A stretch of 64,000 bases of DNA from Desertimonas sp963772825. Its GTDB lineage: Bacteria > Actinomycetota > Acidimicrobiia > Acidimicrobiales > Ilumatobacteraceae. Shown piece after piece: positions 42,081 through 50,398 of the stretch. Position numbers and translations under genes: made by a program. The notes below the pieces were generated by a model. It was not told the origin of the DNA and searched no databases. It saw only the letters and a program-made list of their open reading frames with translations. The DNA lies in assembly GCA_963772825.1 (NCBI GenBank), contig CAVYYX010000015.1:1-64000 (forward strand), read 5' to 3'. Position 1 is the stretch's first letter. Each line of letters starts with the position of its first letter.

Positions 42081-43683
42081 TCAGCTGGACAGGGCGACGA
42101 CTTCGACGATGCCGGGAGCGGCGCGCAGGGCGTCGAGGACCGCCGGCTCGACCACCGAGGTGGGGGCGATCAGCATCACCGCCTGACCAGTCGTGTCGGA
42201 GCGCCCGACGTCCATGTCGGCGATGTTGATCCCGGCGTCGCCGAGCAGCGTGCCGACCGTGCCGATGACTCCGGGCCGATCGTCGTTGATGATCATCACC
42301 ATGTGATCGACCGGCGGCACGTCGAAGGTGTGCCCATCGACGAGCACGATGCGCTGCTCGCTGCGCCGCCAGTGCAACGTGCCGGAGATCGAGTGGCCGC
42401 CGCCGCTCACGGAGATGAGATTGACGAAGTCCTCCGAAGTCGTCGAAGAGATCTCCCGCAACTCGAGGCCGTGGTCCTTCGCCCGCTGCGGGGCGTTGAC
42501 GTAGGTGACCGGTTCGCTCGACACGCCCGAGAACAACCCCTTGAGCACGGCCAGGCCGACGATGCGCGTGTCGTGAGCTCCGATCTCGCCCTCGACGCAA
42601 ACCTCGACGGTGGCCGGCAGCGTTCTTCTGAGCACCGCCCTGACCCGCGCTGACCCCGGTCCCGACCAGCGATCCGAACAGGCCGCCGAGGCGCTCGGCG
42701 AGGGGCAGGAACGGCCGCAGCGAGTCATGGGCCTCGGCGACGGCGAGGTTGACAGCGAATGGGACGAACTCGCCGGCGAGCGCGAGTTGGACCATGTCGG
42801 CGATCGTGTCCCCGGCCTTGTCCTGGGCTTCCCGGGTGCTCGCCCCGAGGTGCGGCGTGACGACGACGGAGTCGAGGCCGAACAGCGGCGAGGCGATGGT
42901 CGGCTCGGTGGCGAACACGTCGAGCGCAGCACCCGCCACCGATCCCTCGCCCAGCGCTTCGGCGAGCGCCGCCTCGTCGACGATCCCGCCACGGGCGACG
43001 TTGACGATGCGCAGCCCCGGCTTGGCCTTGAGCAGCAGCTCCCGACCGATCAGCCCCGCCGTCTCGGCGGTCTTCGGCAGGTGGATGGTGAGGAAGTCGG
43101 ATTCGGCGACGACCTGTTCGAGCGACATCAGCTCGACACCGCCGAGCCGCGCCCGTTCTGGTGACACGTAGGGGTCGAAGGCGACGAGGCGCATGCCGAA
43201 GCCGCGCGCCCGGTCGGCGACGAGCTTGCCGATCCGTCCGAGGCCGACGATGCCGAGGGTCTTGTCGGCGAGCTCGACGCCCTCCCACTTGCTGCGCTCC
43301 CAGCGACCGTCGACGAGGGCGGCGTGGGCCTGCGGGACGTTGCGCGCCTGGGCGAGCAACAGCGCCATCGTGTGCTCGGCCGCCGAGATGACGTTCGACT
43401 CCGGGGCGTTGACGACCATCACGCCGCGGGCCGTCGCAGCGTCGAGGTCGACATTGTCGAGTCCGATTCCTGCCCGGCCGACGACCATCAGCCGGTCAGC
43501 CGCGGCGAGCAGCTCGCCATCGACCGTCGTCGCCGAGCGGATGATCAGCGCCTCAGCGCCGTGGACGGCGTCGAGCAGCTCGCTGCGCGACAGCCCGAGT
43601 CGCACATCGACGGTGTGACCGGCGCCCACGAGACGTTGCGTCCCACTGTCGGAGATCTCTTCGGTGACGAGGACGCGCGCCAT
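42081..43683 (-). CDS. serA: D-3-phosphoglycerate dehydrogenase SerA, one frameshift
   Basis: The N-terminal catalytic part is intact: RVLVTEEISDSGTQRL, VVGRAGIGLDNVD, the NAD motif LGIVGLGRIGKLVADRA, VNVARGGIVDEAAL and TPHLGASTREAQDKAGD. The frame breaks at about 42620-42655; the intervening (ASB) domain and the C-terminal ACT domain (MVMIINDDRPGVIGTVGTLLGDAGINIADMDVG) continue in another frame to 42081. It oxidises 3-phosphoglycerate, the first step of serine synthesis, and the ACT domain gives serine feedback. A broken essential-type gene with no second copy in view supports a sequence error. Confidence 0.9.
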
Positions 43684-43739
43684 GGACTGCATGCCTACCG
43701 CCCGGACGCCCACTTCCCACGAACTACGTTCGCCGGCCA

Positions 43740-44907
43740 GTGGACGACGACCACCAGCTACGCGCCATCGAGGAGTGGTTCGTCGCTCGCGGCGTCCCCC
43801 ACTTCGTCGAGCGGCGGCCTTCGGCCTGGGACATCTGGGGCCGGGCGATCCCCCTGCTCGTGGTCGCCTACCTGCTGCTCGGGCTCAATGCCCTCGATCT
43901 CGCCGACTGGTCGTGGCTGCGCAACGTCCTCGCCGCGCTGTTCGTGCTCGCCGTGCTCGTGGCCACGTGGATCGGCGCCAACCTGCTCCGCGGCCGCCAG
44001 CCACTGGAGCGACCCGCCACGATCGGCCCGGTCGAGCTGGCCCTGTTGGTCATCGCCCCGGCACTGCCGTCAGCGCTGCTCGGCCAATGGGGCGACGTCG
44101 TCCAGACGGTCGTTGAAGGGATCATCGTGCTGTTCGCCGTGTGGGCGCTGACGAGCTACGGCGTGGTGCCGTTGCTGGCCTGGGCGGGACGGAGCACGTC
44201 GTCGCAACTGCCGGCGTTCATCAGCCTCATCTTCCGGGCCCTGCCGTTGTTGCTGCTGTTCATGACGTTCTTGTTCGTCAACGCCGAGGTCTGGGAAGTC
44301 GCCGGCACGTTGCAGGGACCGACCTACGTCGTCGTGCTCGCCGTGTTCTTCATCCTCGGCAACATCTTCCTGCTGTCGCGGCTGCCGGCCCTGATGCGCG
44401 CCCAGAACACGTTCGCCGACTGGTCCGAGGTCACCGCCCTCGTCACGGCGACCGGAGTGCTGGCTGACGACTACATCGCCCGCGTCGCCGGAAGCGCCGA
44501 CATCGTCCCAGGCGTCGACCCGCCCGTCGATCCGTCAGCGCCTCAACATCGGCCTCGTCGCCGTGTTCTCCCAGGCGATCCAGATCACCGCGATGGCGCT
44601 CGCCATGTTCGGATTCTTCGTGCTCTTCGGGTTCCTTGCGATCAGCGCAGAAACCGCTGCCGGATGGACCGGGAACGACACCGTCAACGTCCTCGCCGAG
44701 GTCACCTTCGGAGGCCGCCGACTGGTCATCAGCGAGCCGCTGTTCCGCGTCGCCGGGTTCCTCGGCGCCTTCGCCGGGATGTACTTCACCGTCGTGCTGT
44801 CCACCGACGCGACGTACCGCGAGGAGTTCACGGAGGACATCGGCCCGGAACTGCACCAGACGTTGGCGATGCGCGTGTTGTACCGGACGGCGTTGGCGGC
44901 GTCATGA
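43740..44907 (+). CDS. Hypothetical multi-pass membrane protein, one frameshift
   Basis: Begins MDDDHQLRAIEEWFVARGVPHFVERRPSAWDIWGRA, a soluble lead, then about seven membrane helices (PLLVVAYLLLGLNALDL, NVLAALFVLAVLVATWIGANLL, LALLVIAPALPSALLG, and onward). The frame breaks at about 44520; the continuation QRLNIGLVAVFSQAIQITAMALAMFGFFVLFGFLAIS to the end has at least two more helices. It is divergent from serA. No transporter signature was recognised; the lead WFVARGVPHFVER is the most distinctive part. The function is unknown. Confidence 0.7.
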
Positions 44908-44940
44908 TGGGGCCGCGGGGAGATTCCGCGGGATGGTCTG

Positions 44941-45684
44941 ATGGCTGAACACCACGACAACGACGACCCTGACGACATCGAGATCCGGGTCGTCGACACG
45001 CCGGTCGATCTACGCCGCCTCGTCGTGCTGCTCAACCAGGTGTGGGGGACGATCACGCCGCTCGTCGGCGTCGAGCTGCTGCGCGCCCTCGGGTACACCG
45101 GGGCCTACGTCGCCGGGGCGTTCAGCGACAACCGGATGGTCGGCGGTTCGCTCGGGTTCCTCGGACGGCACAACGGTGAGCTGGTGCTGCACAGCCACGT
45201 CACGGGGATCCTGCCAGGCGTGCGCAAGACCGGGCTCGGCCGGCAGATGAAGCTGCACCAGCGACAGTGGGCGGCGGAGCAGGGCCTCGACACGATCGTC
45301 TGGACGTTCGACCCGCTCGTGCGGCGCAACGCCTGGTTCAACGTCGGCGTGCTCGGCGCCAGCGTCGACGCCTACCTCGTCGACTTCTACGGACCGATGG
45401 CCGACTCGGTGAACGGCCGAGATCCCAGCGACCGCCTGCTCGTCGCCTGGTCGACGAGCGGCCCACTTCCAGCCACCGACCACCCGCCGGTCGTGCCGCC
45501 GGGGACGATCGCCGTGCCGACGCCCAACGACATCGTCGTACTGCGACGGACGGATCCGGCGGCGGCGTCAGGGTGGCGCCTGAGACTGCGCGAGGAGCTC
45601 GGCGCTCCGCTCACCGACGGGGCCAAGGTCGTCGGCTTCACACGCCAAGGCGACTACCTCGTGCTGCCCGTTCCGGAGTCCTGA
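44941..45684 (+). CDS. GNAT-superfamily acetyltransferase-like protein (COG3375 type)
   Basis: 247 residues. IEIRVVDTPVDLRRLVVLLNQVWG, YVAGAFSDNRMVGGSLGFLGRHNGELVLHSHVTGILPGVRKTGLGRQMKLHQRQWA and TIVWTFDPLVRRNAWFNVGVLGA match the predicted acetyltransferase group COG3375. The RKTGLGRQMK segment is the expected acetyl-CoA-binding loop. The substrate is unknown. It starts 33 bp after the membrane protein on the same strand. Confidence 0.75.
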   Translation: MAEHHDNDDPDDIEIRVVDTPVDLRRLVVLLNQVWGTITPLVGVELLRALGYTGAYVAGAFSDNRMVGGSLGFLGRHNGELVLHSHVTGILPGVRKTGLGRQMKLHQRQWAAEQGLDTIVWTFDPLVRRNAWFNVGVLGASVDAYLVDFYGPMADSVNGRDPSDRLLVAWSTSGPLPATDHPPVVPPGTIAVPTPNDIVVLRRTDPAAASGWRLRLREELGAPLTDGAKVVGFTRQGDYLVLPVPES

Positions 45685-45711
45685 CGGCGGGCGCTGGATA
45701 GCGTCGCCCCG

Positions 45712-46119
45712 ATGGCGCATCCCTTCTTGTCGGACGAGTGGATCAAGGCGGCCAGGGCGATCCGCGAGCGACACCTTCCCGACGCCGCACCGATCACGAC
45801 CGTCGTCAAGGTCAACCTCGTCGTCAACGACGCTCCGTTCGGCGACGGGTCGATCATCAGTTACATCGACACGTCCTCGGGAGCGCTCGTGATGGAGCTC
45901 GGCCAGCTCGACGAGGCAGACGTCACCGTGACCACCGACTACGAGACCGCCAAGTCGTTGTTCCTCGCCACCGATGCGGCGGCGGGGATGCAGGCATTCA
46001 TGTCCGGCAAGCTCGTCGTCCAGGGCGACCTGATGAAGCTCGTCGTGCTGCCGACGCTCGCCGCCACCGACCCCGCCGCCCAAGCCGCCTCCGAGGAAAT
46101 CCGCGCGATCACCGAATGA
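45712..46119 (+). CDS. SCP2 sterol-binding domain protein
   Basis: 135 residues, about one SCP2 domain. LSDEWIKAARAIRERHLPDAAPITTVVKVNLVV, GALVMELGQLDEADVTVTTDYETAKSLFLATDAAAGMQAFMSGKLVVQGDLMKLVVL is typical: a beta sheet with a hydrophobic lipid-binding groove. Such proteins carry acyl-CoA, fatty acids or sterols. The TAGCGT box 7 nt before the ATG suggests a leaderless message. An SDR of the steroid/lipid type follows on the other strand. Confidence 0.88.
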   Translation: MAHPFLSDEWIKAARAIRERHLPDAAPITTVVKVNLVVNDAPFGDGSIISYIDTSSGALVMELGQLDEADVTVTTDYETAKSLFLATDAAAGMQAFMSGKLVVQGDLMKLVVLPTLAATDPAAQAASEEIRAITE

Positions 46120-46130
46120 TCGACCTTTGG

Positions 46131-46296
46131 CGGGGGGTTCGGGGGGCGGAGGCTCCTGCCGGAGCCCCCCGATCGCTGGTCGATCCGGCTTGCCGGTCGA
46201 CCAGCTGAGATGCTTCGTGCGGCCGCAGGCCGCCTGCTCCGAGCTCGACCGAACGGAGCGAGCGAGCGCAGCGAGCGACGCGAGTGAGGTCGAAAC
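46131..46296. repeat. Composite structured intergenic repeat, family D, copy 2
   Basis: Same module order as 1466-1612: a G-run hairpin (GGCTCC/GGAGCC within GGGGGGC and GCCCCCC), a long arm CTGGTCGA-CCGGC/GCCGG-TCGACCAG (46175-46205), GCGGCC-GCA-GGCCGC, and a GAGCGAGCGCAGCGAGCG arm opened by GAGCTCGACCG and closed by AGGTCGAAAC. It lies between convergent genes. Confidence 0.6.
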
Positions 46297-47169
46297 TCAG
46301 AGTTTGTCGAGGGCGGCGGCGAGGTCGTCGACCGACCAGGAACCGTCGCAGCGCACCGTCTCGGAGAGCTCCCACGAACGCACCCGCTGAATCGTGCCGC
46401 CGCGGACGAAGAAGGTCTCGCCGTTGAACCGGCATGCCGCCGACGCGAGGTAGGCGACCACCGGCGCCACGTTGGCCGGATCCCACTCGTCGAACACCCC
46501 CTCGCGCGCCGCCATGATCTCGTCGAGCCCGGGCGTCGCCAGCGTCAGTCGAGTACGCGCCGCCGGGGCGATGCAGTTGACCTTGACGTCGTAGCGTGCC
46601 AACTCCTTGGCGACGATCTGGGTGAACGTGGCGATACCCGACTTCGCCGCTCCGTAGTTGCTCTGTCCCGGATTGGCGAGCAGACCCGACGTCGACGACG
46701 TGTTGATGACGTTGCGCGTCGCCGGACGCCCCGCCTTGTGCTCGTCGCGCCAGTACGCAGCGATGTGGCGGGTCGGGCAGAAGTGGCCGCGCAGATGGAC
46801 GCGGATCACGTCGTCCCACTCCTGCTCGGTCATGTTGACGACAAGGCGGTCGCGCAGGATGCCGGCGTTGTTGACGAGGATGTCCACGCCGCCGAACGCG
46901 TCGATCGCCGTTCGCACGAGCTGCTCGGCTCCGTCCCAGTCGGCGACGTCGCTGATCTCGGCGATCGCCTCGCCGCCGCCGGCGCGGATCTCGGCGACGA
47001 CCTCCTCGGCGGGTTGCTCCGTCGAGCCGTCCGACGTGCCGTCGCCACCACCGCCGGTGTCGTTGACCACGACCCGGGCGCCCTCACGAGCGAAGAGCAA
47101 CGCGTGCGCACGTCCCAGCCCACGGCCCGCCCCGGTGATGATCGCGACCCGCCCGTCCAGTGATCCCAT
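46297..47169 (-). CDS. SDR family oxidoreductase (3-hydroxyacyl/steroid dehydrogenase-like)
   Basis: 290 residues. VAIITGAGRGLGRAHALLFAREGARVVVNDTGGG is the cofactor motif of the group related to the peroxisomal multifunctional enzyme dehydrogenase; DILVNNAGILRDR, INTSSTSGLLANPGQSNYGAAKSGIATFTQIVAKEL gives the catalytic Ser, Tyr and Lys. The long loop after the VND motif (GDGTSDGSTEQPAEEVVAEIRAGG) is typical of this subgroup. It likely acts in lipid or steroid beta-oxidation, which fits the nearby SCP2 protein. The start at 47169 gives the standard N terminus. Confidence 0.88.
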   Translation of the reverse strand: MGSLDGRVAIITGAGRGLGRAHALLFAREGARVVVNDTGGGGDGTSDGSTEQPAEEVVAEIRAGGGEAIAEISDVADWDGAEQLVRTAIDAFGGVDILVNNAGILRDRLVVNMTEQEWDDVIRVHLRGHFCPTRHIAAYWRDEHKAGRPATRNVINTSSTSGLLANPGQSNYGAAKSGIATFTQIVAKELARYDVKVNCIAPAARTRLTLATPGLDEIMAAREGVFDEWDPANVAPVVAYLASAACRFNGETFFVRGGTIQRVRSWELSETVRCDGSWSVDDLAAALDKL

Positions 47170-47227
47170 TGCCGCGGCAACGTACCCCACCGGATGCTCT
47201 CCGGCGAGAATCGAGGCGACTCCGATG

Positions 47228-49603
47228 TCAGACGAGGATGATGATGTTGACGGCACTGTTGCGGCGGACCTGGTCGCCGGCCGAGACCTCATCGCCGTCG
47301 ATCGATGCCGCCACGAAGGTGCCCTGGGTCGAACCCAGCAGGTTGCCGACGCGCAGGCCGGCGTCGGTGAGCGCCTGACCGATCTGCGGCAGGGTCATCC
47401 CCGAGAGATCGGGGAACGTGACGAGGTCGGGTCCCTTGGACACATTGACGGAGATCGTGCCGCCACGGTCGAGGTTCGTGTCGACCGCGGGATTCTGCAC
47501 GGCGATGCCTCCCGAAGGCACCTCGTCGTCGAAGACCTGCTCGCCGACGGCGAGCACGAGCCCGAGGTCGCTGAGCAGCTGCGTCGCCTCTTCCTCGGTG
47601 AGCCCGCGGAGCTGCGGCACGCGCCGTGGCTGCGGGCCGTCGGAAACGACGAGCTGGACCTCGGCGCCAGGGAGCACGTCGCCACCGAGCGGGACGCCCT
47701 CGACACTCGAGGAGATGACGGTGCCGGCCGGTACGTCCTCGCTGAACGCGGTGGTCGGTTCGGCAGCGACCAGCTCGAGGCTCTCGATCTCCGCCTGAGC
47801 GTCCGCCAAGGTGAGCCCGCTGAGATCCGGCACGCTGCGGAACTCGGCGCCTTCCGACACGACGATGAGCAACGGCGAGCCTTCGGCGAGGTCCTCCCCC
47901 GCCGACGGCGACGTGAGGATGACCTGACCGGGCGTTCGGTACTCGTCGGATCGGTCGTCGTCGACGGTGATCTCCCACTCGAAGTCGTCGACGAGGGCAA
48001 GCGCCTCGTCACGAGGCAGCCCGACCACCGCCGGAACCTCGTGCGTCGGCGTGCGGAACAGCACCCAGGCGACGTAGCCGAGCCCGCCGAGCAGGCCGAG
48101 GAGGAACAACCCGACGAGCCACGGCACCCAACGGCGTCGCTTGGCCGGCTTGGGCTCGGGAACGACGGCTGCGGCAGCCGGGGGGACGACAGCGTCTGGC
48201 GGTGGAGCCTTGGGTGCTTGCTTGGCGGGCGGCTTGGCCGCCTGCTTGGCGGCTTCCTTGTCGCTGGCCTTGGCGGCCTTGAGGCGCGCCTTGGCCTCCT
48301 TCTTGCGCGATCGCCGACTCTGCTTGGCACCCGGGCTGGCCGGGTGCGGTGGAGCTTGCAGACCGGCGCCGCGACGGGCTGGCCCAGCTGGCGGCGCCGG
48401 TGGCTCGGGCGTGCTCTCGACGAGTCCGACGAGGTCGCTTGACTCGCTCGTGGTGGTCGCCGCCGGTGGAATCGCCGGCGACGATGCCGCGCCGGCAGCC
48501 TCAGTGGTGACCGCGGCTGCCGGAACCGCGAGGTTGCTGATCGCCTTCGGTGGACCGCCGATCTCGTCGGTCTCGTCCGTCGGGGCGAGCGGGTTCGGCG
48601 AGGCGGCAACGAGGGCGCGCTCCGGCTCCGCCGGCGGGCGGGCGATGCCCCCGGTCGGGTCATCGGGCGCCCGCATTGCCGCCGGGTCCTCGAAGATGCT
48701 CGCCGCGAGGATCGGGATCGGCGCCGGTCGAGGCAGCTTGTCGGCGACACGCACCAGCGCTCGTCCGAACTGCGACGCGCTGAAGCGCTCGGCGGCCTCG
48801 GGACGTCCGGCCCGTTCGAGCACGGCGGCAAGCGGACCGAGGTCGGCGGACACGGGCATCAGCTTGCCCATCCGTGCCGAGAGGGTGGCGACGGTGGACT
48901 CGCCGTCGAAGGGAACCATGCCGGACACCGCCTCGACGAGGATCAGGGCCAACGAGTACACGTCGGTGCGGCCGTCGAGGGGCTGACCCTCGGCCTGTTC
49001 GGGTGAGGCGTAGCGGGCCACATGGGTGGCGACTCGCGACGGTTCCTTCCAGTCCGCCTCGCCGAGGATCCGGGCGAGCCCGAAGTCGACGATGCGCAGC
49101 CGGCGATCGTCACCGAAGACGAGCTTCGATGGCGTCAGCTCGGTGTGCACAAGACCCTTGCGATGGGCGAAGTCGAGACCGCGGCACGCCTCCAGGCCGA
49201 CCATCAGGGCTTGCGACGGGCTGAGGTGCCGGCCGCGGTCGAAGAGGTCGCGCAGGTTGCCGCCCGACAGGTACTCGACGACCACGTAGACCGTGCCGCG
49301 GCGGCCGATTTGCTCCTCGCCCCAGTCGTACACGGCGGCGAGGTTGGGGTGCGAGATCGACGCCATCTGTTCCATCTGCGTGCGGAAGCTGCGGCGGAAC
49401 GACTCCGACTCCGAGAGTTCGGGCCTGACCAACTTGACCGTGACCGTGCGGTCGAGCTCGAGGTCGTGGGCGTCGGCGATCAGCGTGTTGGCGCCGGCGG
49501 CGACGGTGCGCAGGACCTGGTAGCGGCCACCGATCGTGCGACCGTCGAGTCCCTTGCGCCGGGGGGCGGGGGACGTGTGGTCGGCTGGTTGGTCGTCGCT
49601 CAT
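47228..49603 (-). CDS. Membrane PASTA pseudokinase (Ser/Thr protein kinase-like)
   Basis: 791 residues. An intracellular kinase-like domain (about residues 25-290), an Ala/Pro/Lys-rich linker, one membrane helix (about 490-515, WLVGLFLLGLLGGLGYVAWVL) and four external PASTA repeats. The kinase domain keeps the ATP-binding Lys (TVTVKLVRPEL) and DFG (VDFGLARIL), but the glycine-rich loop is lost (VAAGANTLIADAHD) and the catalytic loop HRDLKPEN is HTELTPSK, so the catalytic Asp, Lys and Asn are all replaced. It is therefore probably a pseudokinase that senses peptidoglycan fragments or muropeptides through the PASTA part and signals by binding partners. The start at 49603 gives MSDDQPADH; the longer frame only translates repeat DNA. 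Confidence 0.85.
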   Translation of the reverse strand: MSDDQPADHTSPAPRRKGLDGRTIGGRYQVLRTVAAGANTLIADAHDLELDRTVTVKLVRPELSESESFRRSFRTQMEQMASISHPNLAAVYDWGEEQIGRRGTVYVVVEYLSGGNLRDLFDRGRHLSPSQALMVGLEACRGLDFAHRKGLVHTELTPSKLVFGDDRRLRIVDFGLARILGEADWKEPSRVATHVARYASPEQAEGQPLDGRTDVYSLALILVEAVSGMVPFDGESTVATLSARMGKLMPVSADLGPLAAVLERAGRPEAAERFSASQFGRALVRVADKLPRPAPIPILAASIFEDPAAMRAPDDPTGGIARPPAEPERALVAASPNPLAPTDETDEIGGPPKAISNLAVPAAAVTTEAAGAASSPAIPPAATTTSESSDLVGLVESTPEPPAPPAGPARRGAGLQAPPHPASPGAKQSRRSRKKEAKARLKAAKASDKEAAKQAAKPPAKQAPKAPPPDAVVPPAAAAVVPEPKPAKRRRWVPWLVGLFLLGLLGGLGYVAWVLFRTPTHEVPAVVGLPRDEALALVDDFEWEITVDDDRSDEYRTPGQVILTSPSAGEDLAEGSPLLIVVSEGAEFRSVPDLSGLTLADAQAEIESLELVAAEPTTAFSEDVPAGTVISSSVEGVPLGGDVLPGAEVQLVVSDGPQPRRVPQLRGLTEEEATQLLSDLGLVLAVGEQVFDDEVPSGGIAVQNPAVDTNLDRGGTISVNVSKGPDLVTFPDLSGMTLPQIGQALTDAGLRVGNLLGSTQGTFVAASIDGDEVSAGDQVRRNSAVNIIILV

Positions 49604-49718
49604 GTGCTCGCAGGTCGTCACGGCGGGCAGGTGGCCCTGCCCGCCGCAGCAGATTACCGGCGTATTGAGACGTCGTCCTTCGGGGCGAGCGACGAGCGCG
49701 CCAGCGCCACCGTCCCTC

Positions 49719-49852
49719 GGTGCGAGCGACGAGGCGCCAGCCGAGGAGCGGCCAGCGAAGCGGCCTGCGTGGCCGGGGAACGCAATGACGGCCTGCGTGG
49801 CCGGGGAACGCAATGAACGGCCTGCGTGGCCGGGGAACGCAATGACGGCATG
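49719..49852. repeat. Dispersed repeat, family C, with three direct core copies
   Basis: GGTGCGAGCGACGAGGCGCC and GCCGAGGAGCGGCCAGCGAA are followed by GGCCTGCGTGGCCGGGGAACGCAATGA three times in a row (from about 49762, 49789 and 49818). It lies in the gap between the divergent pseudokinase and a hypothetical gene. Confidence 0.7.
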
Positions 49853-49860
49853 ATGAGTTT

Positions 49861-50364
49861 GTGGAGTCGCCGCCTACGTCGCGCCGAAGGTTCGCCCGCT
49901 TCGACCCCAAACTCGCCGTCGCCAGCTTGGCGATCGCCGTCGGGCTCGTGCTCATCGGCTGGGCGGTCGTCGGCGGCGTCACCGGCGACGACGTCACCAA
50001 GCTGCCGGATGCGATCGAGGACATCACGCCGGTGCCCGACGCCGTGCAGGTACTCGCCCAGTCGCAGGTCATCGTCGATCTCGACGAGGGCTACGAGGGC
50101 CGCCTCGTCATCGACGATGTGGAGTATCCGACGCAGCGCCTGGAGAACCTGACCAACGACGACGTCGAGCCGGGCGAGCAGGTCGAGATCCCGGCCGGCG
50201 TCGTGTTCGAGCCGGGCAACGACACCTTGACGTTCACACCCGGGCCGGGGATCGACGTGGAGAGCTTCGCCGAAGGCAACCATCGCGTCAGGGTCATCTA
50301 CTGGCCCGTCGAGCGCGGCGAGGGCGCAGCGCGCAGCTACTCGTGGACGTTCAACGTCGTCTGA
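49861..50364 (+). CDS. Hypothetical membrane-anchored protein
   Basis: 167 residues. A short basic N terminus (TSRRRFARFDPK) is followed by one membrane helix (LAVASLAIAVGLVLIGWAVVGGV), then an external beta-rich domain: DAIEDITPVPDAVQVLAQSQVIVDLDEGYEGRLVIDDVEYP and VVFEPGNDTLTFTPGPGIDVESFAEGNHRVRVIYWPVERG, ending WTFNVV. The pattern resembles an immunoglobulin-like fold. It is unrecognised but looks like a real envelope protein. Convergent with ligA. Divergent placement from the PASTA pseudokinase might mean shared control. Confidence 0.65.
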   Translation: MESPPTSRRRFARFDPKLAVASLAIAVGLVLIGWAVVGGVTGDDVTKLPDAIEDITPVPDAVQVLAQSQVIVDLDEGYEGRLVIDDVEYPTQRLENLTNDDVEPGEQVEIPAGVVFEPGNDTLTFTPGPGIDVESFAEGNHRVRVIYWPVERGEGAARSYSWTFNVV

Positions 50365-50373
50365 CCGCGCTCC

Positions 50374-50398
50374 CCATCTGGGGAGGATCCGTGTCAGG
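50374..50398. repeat. Dispersed palindromic repeat, family A, half element
   Basis: CCATCTGGGGAGGATCCGTGTCAGG is one arm of family A. Read on the minus strand it supplies the TGA stop codon of ligA (within CTGACACGGATCC). Confidence 0.55.

Noticed and set aside
49762..49845. CRISPR-like array from the three GGCCTGCGTGGCCGGGGAAC copies
   Set aside because: The copies follow each other with almost no spacers, no cas genes are present, and the same unit occurs singly elsewhere; it is repeat family C.
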